In this document: positions 25,691 to 32,398 of the stretch, piece after piece
Layout of the letters: each line of letters starts with the position of its first letter
Numbering within the stretch: position 1 is the stretch's first letter
DNA from: an uncultured Flavobacteriales bacterium
Lineage (GTDB): Bacteria; Bacteroidota; Bacteroidia; Flavobacteriales; Crocinitomicaceae
DNA length: 64,000 nt
Reading direction: 5' to 3'
Assembly (NCBI GenBank): GCA_946479285.1
Contig: CAMLFH010000015.1
Span: forward strand, 1 to 64,000
The notes under the pieces: model-generated
Told to the model about the DNA's origin: nothing
Database searches by the model: none
The model's input: only the letters and a program-made list of their open reading frames with translations
Program-made: the position numbers and the translations under genes

Positions 25691-25717
25691 AAAGATCAGT
25701 CACCTGAATCTTTTTTT
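25691..25717 (+). terminator. Terminator after tRNA-like C
   Basis: AAAGATCAG and CTGAATCTTT arms with one bulged A and a four-base loop, ending in nine T residues. Confidence 0.75.
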
Positions 25718-25731
25718 AGGGAAAAATAAAT

Positions 25732-25752
25732 CTACGCAAAATGATTGCGCAG
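25732..25752. promoter_or_regulatory. Operator 2: copy of the rtcB operator
   Basis: CTACGCAA, AATGA, TTGCGCAG: identical to operator 1 except one base in the right arm. Sequence and spacing to the following -7 element are conserved over about 36 bp, which marks a shared regulator site. Confidence 0.72.
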
Positions 25753-25759
25753 GTGCTTT

Positions 25760-25768
25760 TAACCTTTG
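25760..25768 (+). promoter_or_regulatory. -7 element for the tRNA-Lys-like/RING unit
   Basis: TAACCTTTG, seven bases after operator 2, the same arrangement as before rtcB. The transcript should begin near 25775 and run through element D, element E and the RING-protein gene, since no terminator is seen between them. Confidence 0.55.
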
Positions 25769-25873
25769 TCATGTCAAAGAGAGAAAACGATCTTTCTAAG
25801 ATAAACCGGGTCAAAAAAGGGTTACTTCTAAACAAACCTTCAAAGTTCACACCTTTTTGATTACCCGGTAAAT

Positions 25874-25999
25874 GAGATAGTAGCTCAGTTGGTAGAGCAA
25901 AAGCTTTTTAGTTTTTAGATTACACGAAATTCATTCGGTCAATAGGAACTTACTACTCTGTGGTTCTTTGGGTCGCGGGTTCGAGTCCCGTCTATCTCA
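25874..25999 (+). ncRNA. tRNA-like element D, Lys-like with anticodon-loop insertion
   Basis: The ends are a near-perfect tRNA: acceptor GAGATAG/CTATCTC (7 of 7), D arm GCTC-AGTTGGTA-GAGC, variable GGGTC, T arm GCGGG-TTCGAGT-CCCGT, discriminator A. The anticodon stem keeps AAAG (25900-25903) with CTTT (25966-25969), but the loop between them is 62 bases instead of about 9, an insertion of roughly 52 bases. The loop begins CTTTTTA, as in a UUU lysine anticodon loop. It is transcribed from the operator-2 promoter. It may be a tRNA with an intron-like insert, a decoy, or a cleavage sensor; RtcB next door is the enzyme that would join the ends if it were cut. Confidence 0.72.
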
Positions 26000-26013
26000 C
26001 AATTAGGTCAAAA

Positions 26014-26091
26014 TAAGCTTACTTCATTGGTTTAACGGTTCCCAGCCTGTCGTAACGACAGTGAAGACAGGGAGCCGTCTTTAGAAGCTTG
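26014..26091 (+). ncRNA. Structured tRNA-sized element E
   Basis: 78 nt with three nested stems: outer TAAGCTT/AAGCTTG (7 bp, like an acceptor stem), middle ACGGTTCCC/GGGAGCCGT (9 bp, 26035-26043 with 26070-26078) and inner CTGTCG-TAA-CGACAG (26047-26061). The segment TTCATTGGTTTAACGG between outer and middle stems resembles a D arm, but there is no TTCGA T loop. It lies 14 bases after element D in the leader of the RING-protein gene. Likely a structured RNA or processed leader element; its class is unknown. Confidence 0.5.
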
Positions 26092-26132
26092 CTGATTACC
26101 TGATAAAACAGGTCAATTATTTCTTACTTATA

Positions 26133-26144
26133 GGTGTTCGCACC
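26133..26144 (+). other. UUCG tetraloop hairpin before the RING-protein gene
   Basis: GGTG-TTCG-CACC, a very stable tetraloop, 54 bases before the start codon. It may bound the structured leader. Confidence 0.5.
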
Positions 26145-26197
26145 ACATTATGGAATAGAAATAAGATTACCGTTTTTTATAATTAACAACTATTACT

Positions 26198-28435
26198 ATG
26201 AGAAAAGAACTAACAAAAGTAGCGTTGAGATATAACGCATTGTTCCTGGAAGATGCTTCATTGGAAGTGAACGAGGGAAAAACACTAAACGAAACGACAA
26301 TTGTCCTGGTGGCAAACTGCAATAAATTGGGATTCACTTTTTCGGAAGCATTATTGGCTAAAGTCAATACACTGACACCAATGGCGAAACTGGAACTATT
26401 GGAAGATCTGAAAGAAGCTGCCGGCGTGGGGAAGAACTGGGTTCCTTTGGTAAAACAATGGGATAATCCAACAGGAGAAGGTTTTTTAGACCATGTATTC
26501 ACTTATTTGGCAAACGTATTTCAATCGAAAAAAGGTACAAAACTGGCTTGCGGACACATTATTCCTGAGGGAACGTTTCCTTTGGAGCGATACAACGGTT
26601 GTCCGTATTGTGGAACACAATTCGATACTTCCATGGAATTGGATTTGAAAGCTTCAACAAAATTGAAAGTATTGGAATTGTGGGGAGAAGAAGCATTGAA
26701 GAATCTCCTGCTTGATTTGCTGAAGTCGCCGGTTGCATTGGATGCCACCCAAGCTGAAAGCCTGGAAATCCTGGTTGCGAACTTCGGAGTGTCTGACTTT
26801 TCGGTGATCGGAATGAAAGAAACACAGATGATCGTAATTGATGTACACTGTGCGAAAGGAGAATCTGAGCTGGTTTCAGGTTTGTTTTCAACTCCGAATG
26901 ATATTCTGCGCTATATCTGGTACAAGCATACGGGATTTTTGCAATTGGTAGAACCGAAAGTGATCCTGAAAAGAACTGTCCGCAATAATCACATGATCGG
27001 ACAACTTCAGAAAGACAATGTTTTAACCGAGAAAGAAAAACTGAAACTGAAGTTCTCAAGAACGGAATGTAAAATGTATGCCGACTGGCTGAACGGATTG
27101 ACGATGAATATCGAATCACAATGTGAAGCGATGCACCCGAAAAGAGAAATCTGGGTACGTGTAATCCGTGCACTTCGATTGGCTGAATACAGCAAAAGAA
27201 AAGGATTCGACCGGTTGAGAACTTTGCTGGATGTTTTCTACAATGAAAATTATGAGGTTTGGAACAGTAGAGTAAACCATTTCCGGTTGAAAATGGATGC
27301 CGAGGAAACATTCCGTTTGTTGAAGCAGCGTCCGGGATTGTTTGCAAGATCTTTGTTCTCCAATATGCTTTACTTCGGTGCGGATGAAACGCTGGAAAAC
27401 TTTAAAGAAGTCATGCATACCGTTCCGGCGAGATTGATCTTCAGTCTGAATATGTATGCGGAATATTATTTCGTGAAGAACGGTTCCAGAACGGTGAAAC
27501 CCCTGGGAGCCGTTTCAAAACGAGTTCCGACAAACAAATTGCTGAACCTGTATTCAAACGAAGATCTGGAGCGAATGATTCAAAAAATAGAAGAACTAAG
27601 CCTGGCAGTGATTACAAAGTGTTTGGGTGAAGTGGGGAATGAGAATAAGACCATGTATATCGATGAATCCCTGTTCCAGATTCCATTGGCAATCGGAGAT
27701 CGAAGTGCTCATGTTCAGGATTTGGTGGTAACACCAATGGGAACGCGTTTCAAAGTCGAAGGAGAGCTGGTGCGTTTGTACATGCATTGGGGAGAAGGTT
27801 TGCCGGCCCAGCATTTGGATATGGATTTGAGCTGCAGCGTGATCTACGAAAAACACACGGATTTTTGTTCTTTCTCGAATCTGACAACAATCGGATGTAA
27901 ACATAGCGGTGACGTAAGAAGCATTCCGAATAAAGTAGGAGCTGTTGAATACATCGAACTGGATTTGGGAGAACTGGAAAGAAATGGTGCAAACTATGTA
28001 AGCTTTACCTGTAATGCTTATTCCAGAGGAAGTTTGGCTGTGAATATGAAAGTGGGATGGATGAACAGCGCACTCCCGATGAAAATTCATTCCAACGGCG
28101 TGGCTTACAACCCGGCAGATGTGCAGCAGGAAGTTCGGATCAGACAAGGTTTGGATAAAGGAATGGTGTTTGGCCTTTTGGATGTTGTGAACAGAGAAGT
28201 TATCTGGCTGGAAATGCCGTTTGGAGGACAAGTTGTTCAAAACATGAATGGTGCAAACGTTTTGAGTTTACTACGCAAATTGGATTCAAAACTGAAAATC
28301 GGTGAGGTCCTGAATCTGAAAGCCGAAGTTCAGGGACTGACACTGGTCACAGATCCATCTATGGCAGATGAGGTTTACGACCTGAATTGGGCTTCCAATA
28401 CGGCAAAAGTAACCGGTTTGCTATTAGGAGAATGA
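26198..28435 (+). CDS. RING-like zinc motif and TerD-like domain protein (MXAN_6230/SCO0854-like)
   Basis: A 745-residue soluble protein. Near residues 116-142 a treble-clef or RING-like motif is present: CGH (Cys118, His120), then ERYNGCPYCGTQF (Cys135, Cys138). The centre (150-480) is helical and repeat-like. Residues about 520-620 read as a TerD-like beta domain: HLDMDLSCSVIY, FSNLTTIGCKHSGDVRS and EYIELDLGELE correspond to the DLD.S, HSGD and E.I.L.L motifs of TerD. From memory it fits the family called MXAN_6230/SCO0854 RING domain protein, found beside rtcB; the name is not verified. It is expressed behind tRNA-like RNAs D and E from the operator-2 promoter. It may be a scaffold that holds tRNA-like RNA for RtcB. 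Confidence 0.72.
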   Translation: MRKELTKVALRYNALFLEDASLEVNEGKTLNETTIVLVANCNKLGFTFSEALLAKVNTLTPMAKLELLEDLKEAAGVGKNWVPLVKQWDNPTGEGFLDHVFTYLANVFQSKKGTKLACGHIIPEGTFPLERYNGCPYCGTQFDTSMELDLKASTKLKVLELWGEEALKNLLLDLLKSPVALDATQAESLEILVANFGVSDFSVIGMKETQMIVIDVHCAKGESELVSGLFSTPNDILRYIWYKHTGFLQLVEPKVILKRTVRNNHMIGQLQKDNVLTEKEKLKLKFSRTECKMYADWLNGLTMNIESQCEAMHPKREIWVRVIRALRLAEYSKRKGFDRLRTLLDVFYNENYEVWNSRVNHFRLKMDAEETFRLLKQRPGLFARSLFSNMLYFGADETLENFKEVMHTVPARLIFSLNMYAEYYFVKNGSRTVKPLGAVSKRVPTNKLLNLYSNEDLERMIQKIEELSLAVITKCLGEVGNENKTMYIDESLFQIPLAIGDRSAHVQDLVVTPMGTRFKVEGELVRLYMHWGEGLPAQHLDMDLSCSVIYEKHTDFCSFSNLTTIGCKHSGDVRSIPNKVGAVEYIELDLGELERNGANYVSFTCNAYSRGSLAVNMKVGWMNSALPMKIHSNGVAYNPADVQQEVRIRQGLDKGMVFGLLDVVNREVIWLEMPFGGQVVQNMNGANVLSLLRKLDSKLKIGEVLNLKAEVQGLTLVTDPSMADEVYDLNWASNTAKVTGLLLGE

Positions 28436-28497
28436 GAAAACAGAATGAGAACGAAGAAATATCGAATCCTTCATTCTCGACTCTCATTCTCATTTTG
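28436..28497. repeat. GAATGAGAA/TTCATTCTC inverted repeat cluster
   Basis: The 3' end of the RING-protein gene is followed by AGAATGAGAACGA and, inverted, TTCATTCTCGACTCTCATTC, which can pair. It belongs to the same family as 25421-25485 and 29038-29075. Confidence 0.45.
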
Positions 28498-28667
28498 AAT
28501 AAAGTTTGCTGTTTTCCAACTTTCCTATATTCTGTTGAGAAAACGATCCCCAGGGCAATCCGGTCTTGGGGGTTTTGCATTGGGGGAATGAGAAATGAGA
28601 AACAGAATGAGGAGTTGATTGTGGATCTAAATGAAAATTCGTATATTAAGATAATAACCTTATTACT

Positions 28668-29014
28668 ATGTTTGAATTTCAGAATCTCGCAGTTTATAAG
28701 AAAGCGAAACTTTTTCATTTAGAATCAAAGCAATTACTTAGTTTGATCCAATTAGAAAAAATAGAAAGAGATCAATTGTACCGGCATCTTTTAGTATTGT
28801 ACTAAATATTGCGGAAGGCTCAGGAAGGTCTTCAAATAAAGACAGGCGCAATTTCTTTGTTGTTTCAAGGGCTTCTGTATTCGAATGTGCATCTATTTTT
28901 GATTTGCTACACGATTCGAATGAGATTAATAAAGATACGTTTAATTCATTTTTGAAAAAAGCAGATGAACTTTCAAGAATCCTTTATGCAATGATCAAGA
29001 ACCTGGAAAACTAA
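28668..29014 (+). pseudogene. Frameshifted four-helix-bundle (S23/23S rRNA intervening-sequence) protein
   Basis: The first frame starts MFEFQNLAVYKKAKLFH and stops after 45 codons at 28803. The adjacent frame continues with ASFSIVLNIAEGSGRSSNKD and RRNFFVVSRASVFECASIF, the hallmark of four-helix-bundle S23-type proteins, and ends at 29014. The span of 347 bases is one base short of 116 codons, so a single-base deletion near 28780 explains the break; about 115 residues matches the family length. These proteins are found free-standing or in 23S rRNA insertions and have no firm function. It is likely a recent decay, or a sequencing error. Confidence 0.75.
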
Positions 29015-29037
29015 TCGGTTTGATTTTGTATAATTCT

Positions 29038-29075
29038 CCTCATTCTCATTCTGTTTTTTCATTCTGTTTTCTCAT
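29038..29075. repeat. CATTCTCATTCTG repeat
   Basis: Three imperfect TTCTCATTCTG-type units in 38 bases between the pseudogene and the eCIS end; same family as the repeats at 25421 and 28436. Confidence 0.45.
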
Positions 29076-29081
29076 TCTGAA

Positions 29082-30383
29082 TTACGGCAACTTCTTATTT
29101 CTGGTAAATTGCCGCATCAAAGGTAAAACGACCACCATCAAAATGGGCATGCAGAACAGGATCCAGGTATTCTTGCCGGAGGAAATTTCATCATCTTCCG
29201 TACACATGTAATTGAAGAGAGCTGCTAACAATATGAAGAATTCAATAGCCAAAATAATGGATGAAGCCAAAATGATTCCCAGGTTCTGATTCAATAAATA
29301 GGAGAATGGAGGATAGAATAAGTATAACACAATAATCACCACAATGAGGGCCACTAAACCGATCAAAAACCATAAATACGATTCCCAGTTATTATCCGGG
29401 TTATCGCCCATGACTACAGGCCGGATGGAATTGACGGAGAAATTACTCAGAGTGCCGTTGTAATAAGCTGTATCGCCGGTACTGAACTTTGCCAGGTAAA
29501 AATGGCTGTTAATTTGAGTGAGCAAACTGAGATCCTGAATTTCCGAATAGCTAAAAGGATCTCCTTTCACGTAGTAATCATCCATGATATTAGTCGGATC
29601 CAATAAGATAACATCATCAGCCATTAGGATCAAAGCATACATAAAATCTTCACCAATGATCTTTATATCTTTGGGTTCATGAAAAAACACCTTGAGCTTC
29701 ATGTTTTTAATAGTCGGATACTTGGAAGCATCCATAACTCTGCGCATCGCTTTTGCGAATTGGGCCATCGCTCTTTTTTCTTTGAAATTGAAATCCGGAA
29801 AGTATAAACTGATGGTTTTGATTTTGGAACTGTCTTGTTGAAGTGCCGTGAATATGTAAGAAATAGCCCGGATTACAGCATCTTCATTGGTGAGAAATCG
29901 ATTGGTGCGGGAAGCTCCGATGAAACGAAAGAGAAGTCCGTCATTTAAATACCCGGCACCGCCATATTCTTTTTCCTGGAATCGTTGTTGGAATTGAAGG
30001 TTTTCTCCCAGTGAAAATTCTTTGATCGAAATGCTGTTGGATAAAGCTCTTGGATAGCGGTGATTCCCGAAGTAATTATAGAATAGTTCTTTCCCGGAAA
30101 CCTTTCCGAGGTCTTTTAAAATGCTGTCAAGTATTTTTTGATTTTTAATCAGATCGTTCAGGTTGACTTTTCCCTTGTAATACTTTTTCAGGAAAGCATC
30201 CGCATTCGTAACATACACGGTATCGTGAATGTAAATCGTATCAAAATAGGGTTCGAAGAAGTAAGGGTCTTCCAACGCAGGAATATCCCACGGAGCAACA
30301 TAAGTTTGACCGCGCTGTCCTTGTCCGGAGGCTTGAAAAACCACCAAAAACAGGATGAATAGTTGAGTAATAAATTTCATCAT
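29082..30383 (-). CDS. eCIS-linked membrane protein, 433 aa
   Basis: A signal-like hydrophobic start (1-19, ending QASGQ) leads to a ~320-residue soluble domain predicted to be extracytoplasmic, with TIYIHDTVYVTN and a mixed alpha/beta part (KTISLYFPDFNFKEKRAMAQFAKAMRRVMD). Three transmembrane segments follow at about 338-360, 370-395 and 410-428, then a basic tail. I recognise no family. It is the last gene of the eCIS operon, 7 bases after the AAA+ gene, so it probably belongs to the system, for example in release, anchoring or envelope attachment. That role is inference. Confidence 0.65.
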   Translation of the reverse strand: MMKFITQLFILFLVVFQASGQGQRGQTYVAPWDIPALEDPYFFEPYFDTIYIHDTVYVTNADAFLKKYYKGKVNLNDLIKNQKILDSILKDLGKVSGKELFYNYFGNHRYPRALSNSISIKEFSLGENLQFQQRFQEKEYGGAGYLNDGLLFRFIGASRTNRFLTNEDAVIRAISYIFTALQQDSSKIKTISLYFPDFNFKEKRAMAQFAKAMRRVMDASKYPTIKNMKLKVFFHEPKDIKIIGEDFMYALILMADDVILLDPTNIMDDYYVKGDPFSYSEIQDLSLLTQINSHFYLAKFSTGDTAYYNGTLSNFSVNSIRPVVMGDNPDNNWESYLWFLIGLVALIVVIIVLYLFYPPFSYLLNQNLGIILASSIILAIEFFILLAALFNYMCTEDDEISSGKNTWILFCMPILMVVVLPLMRQFTRNKKLP

Positions 30384-30390
30384 TCAATTC

Positions 30391-31701
30391 TTAATTAACC
30401 AATTTTCCTTCTTTTTCCAATTCCTTTTTGATGGTGTTTTTGAGCATCTCCAAATTCAGTTTATCGGATGCTTCCGGATTAAATAACTGCAATGCACACG
30501 ATTGCACCACGTTGAGCATACTTCCTCCCGAAAGCTTAATAATCGCTGCTTCACGTAAGATTTCTTCCGCCTGTTCATCCAGCCATTCTTCCGGGATGAG
30601 TCGCTGCCAAAGGTCATAGCGCAATTGCTGATTAGGAACCGGGAAGTATAAAATGGATTGAAATCTGCGAAAAAACGCTTCGTCCAGGTTGTCTTTGATA
30701 TTGGTTGCCAAAATCACCATTCCCGGGAAATCCTCGATCCGCTGAAGCAGGTAAGCAACTTCCTGGTTTGCATGCCTATCGTTCGAATCGGATGTTTCGG
30801 TCCTTTTTCCGAATAAAGCATCGGCTTCATCGAAAAACAAAATCCAGTTTTGATGTTCCGCACGATCGAAAATCTTTGCCAGGTTCTTTTCCGTTTCTCC
30901 AATGTATTTGGAAACGACCATGGATAGATCGATCCGGTAAACATCCATTTTGTGCTGTTTCCCAAGCAGGGAAGCTGTCAATGTTTTTCCCGTTCCCGGC
31001 GGACCATAAAACAAACAGCGGTATCCGCTTTTAAGGAATTTATCCAGGTTCCAGCGTTCGCGAATCGCAGAACCATTTTTCAGCCATTGAGTAATCTGTT
31101 CGAGTTCTTCCTTTAAATTATAAGGTAGAACCAGGTCCTTCCAATCCAACTTTGTTTCCATGCGTCGTGCCGGAAAATCACTGCTGTAATCCGGTCTGTA
31201 GTTACCGTTGCGGTACACTTTTGCCAAAAATTCATCCGAAACGCATAGTTTCCCGCTCAAATAAGGTTCTCCCGGACCCTGACTTTCCAGGCGGATCACG
31301 TTTTCTTTGTAAAACCAATGTTCCTGGTCGAAGAGATTTACCACCAATTTGCGCTTTGTATCCGAATTGTGTGCCAGTAAAAAAGCCACCGTTTCACCCG
31401 TTGGTAAAAAACCGTTGTGCGAAGTTCCTTTCCAGCCTCCGAATTCCGTATAAGGCCGATCCAGGTTTTTGTTCAGGATAAAAAACAAATCCAAACTCTG
31501 CGGACTGATATGCGGCATCAGCGCCAGTAATAAAGCCACTCTTTCTTCCCACGATATTTCTTTCCCCGTCCAATTGGCGATTTCATCCTTTTTGGGAAGC
31601 GGAATTTCCTCCAGGGATTTGTACTCGCTTTCCTGCCCGAAATAGAGCGCAAATGCGGTGTGAAGCAATGTTTGGAAGTATTGGATGGTGAATTTCATCA
31701 A
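30391..31701 (-). CDS. eCIS AAA+ ATPase (Afp15-like)
   Basis: A 436-residue ATPase. The N-terminal ~190 residues are the winged region common to eCIS ATPases; the AAA+ core has Walker A GPPGTGKT (233-240), Walker B ILFFDEADALFGKR with Asp291-Glu292, a sensor-1 ATNIKDNLD and the arginine finger region EAFFRRF. Afp15/Pvc15 homologues are needed for assembly or cargo loading of contractile particles. It lies 7 bases after the third cargo gene and 7 bases before the membrane protein gene, in one operon. This ATPase, absent from most phages, supports an eCIS rather than a prophage. Confidence 0.88.
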   Translation of the reverse strand: MMKFTIQYFQTLLHTAFALYFGQESEYKSLEEIPLPKKDEIANWTGKEISWEERVALLLALMPHISPQSLDLFFILNKNLDRPYTEFGGWKGTSHNGFLPTGETVAFLLAHNSDTKRKLVVNLFDQEHWFYKENVIRLESQGPGEPYLSGKLCVSDEFLAKVYRNGNYRPDYSSDFPARRMETKLDWKDLVLPYNLKEELEQITQWLKNGSAIRERWNLDKFLKSGYRCLFYGPPGTGKTLTASLLGKQHKMDVYRIDLSMVVSKYIGETEKNLAKIFDRAEHQNWILFFDEADALFGKRTETSDSNDRHANQEVAYLLQRIEDFPGMVILATNIKDNLDEAFFRRFQSILYFPVPNQQLRYDLWQRLIPEEWLDEQAEEILREAAIIKLSGGSMLNVVQSCALQLFNPEASDKLNLEMLKNTIKKELEKEGKLVN

Positions 31702-31708
31702 TAGAAAG

Positions 31709-32362
31709 TTATTTAATCAAATTTGCAATGGGGCCGGTTGTGTCCGCAAGATCAACACCACCTACTTTAGCAGATACGGATAAGGGAATGGGTTTGATAT
31801 TCTCTTTGTGTTTCTCAACGGCCTTTTCATCTTCATTATCACTTTTCTCAATAATTCCGTCTGCATCACTATCATCCATATCGGTTGTCTCTACTTCGTA
31901 GGAGATAGATTCTCCCGCATCACCTGGAATAGCATTATTAAATACTTTTTCAACACTATCTTCCCATGTTCCGGATTCAAAATCTGCGTCCCATGGCCGA
32001 ACATTTATTGCTCCTCCAGCTCCTCCAATTCGATTTGGAATCATATGTGCACTCATTGCAGTTCCACTATCTAAACCAAGAGCTTCCAAGGACGAATTTG
32101 CCCGTTCAGCGATTTTTGAATTCGCATCTTTCCCTTTGCCAATACCGCCCAATTTGGTTCTTACAGTTCCCCAATCATTCATGTCTTGAGCAGTAATGTC
32201 TTCCGAGCGAGTTACTGTTTCCGAATAAGATTCTAACTGCGCTACCGGTTGATTCATATTTGTGTTTTTATAAGCCTGGAGAATCGTTCCGGTTGAAGCC
32301 TGGTCTTTTCCGACTGATTTTTGAGAATCTGCATTGGTCTGTTGGTTTACTTGTGTTTTCAT
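31709..32362 (-). CDS. eCIS cargo candidate with N-terminal tag, no DUF4157, 217 aa
   Basis: The N-terminus is disordered and Gln/Ser-rich, with the tag GTILQAYK at residues 25-32, the same position as in the neighbouring DUF4157 protein. No DUF4157 module follows. Residues 85-145 hold MSAHMIPNRIGG and AINVRPWDADFESG, an H...P/N..GG...N..P pattern reminiscent of DNA/RNA non-specific (beta-beta-alpha) nucleases. The C-terminus is acidic. Likely a cargo effector delivered by the particle; nuclease activity is inference from a weak motif. Confidence 0.6.
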   Translation of the reverse strand: MKTQVNQQTNADSQKSVGKDQASTGTILQAYKNTNMNQPVAQLESYSETVTRSEDITAQDMNDWGTVRTKLGGIGKGKDANSKIAERANSSLEALGLDSGTAMSAHMIPNRIGGAGGAINVRPWDADFESGTWEDSVEKVFNNAIPGDAGESISYEVETTDMDDSDADGIIEKSDNEDEKAVEKHKENIKPIPLSVSAKVGGVDLADTTGPIANLIK

Positions 32363-32398
32363 AAATTTAAAATTTAAAGATCACCCGTTTCTTCGTTT

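Noticed and set aside
25344..25999. Annotating the four tRNA-like elements as ordinary tRNA genes
   Set aside because: Each breaks a rule for its isotype: reduced D arm and A37, missing class II arm, split T loop, and long anticodon-loop insertion. The normal tRNA-Asp at 3885 shows the contrast.
25874..25999. Group I intron in the tRNA-Lys-like element
   Set aside because: The insertion is only about 52 bases, far below the size of a group I core, and no P/Q/R/S motifs are visible.
26559..28240. Long minus-strand ORFs (262 and 214 codons) opposite the RING-protein gene
   Set aside because: Composition rich in Cys, His, Ser and Phe, no start signals and overlap with a conserved coding frame mark them as antisense shadows.
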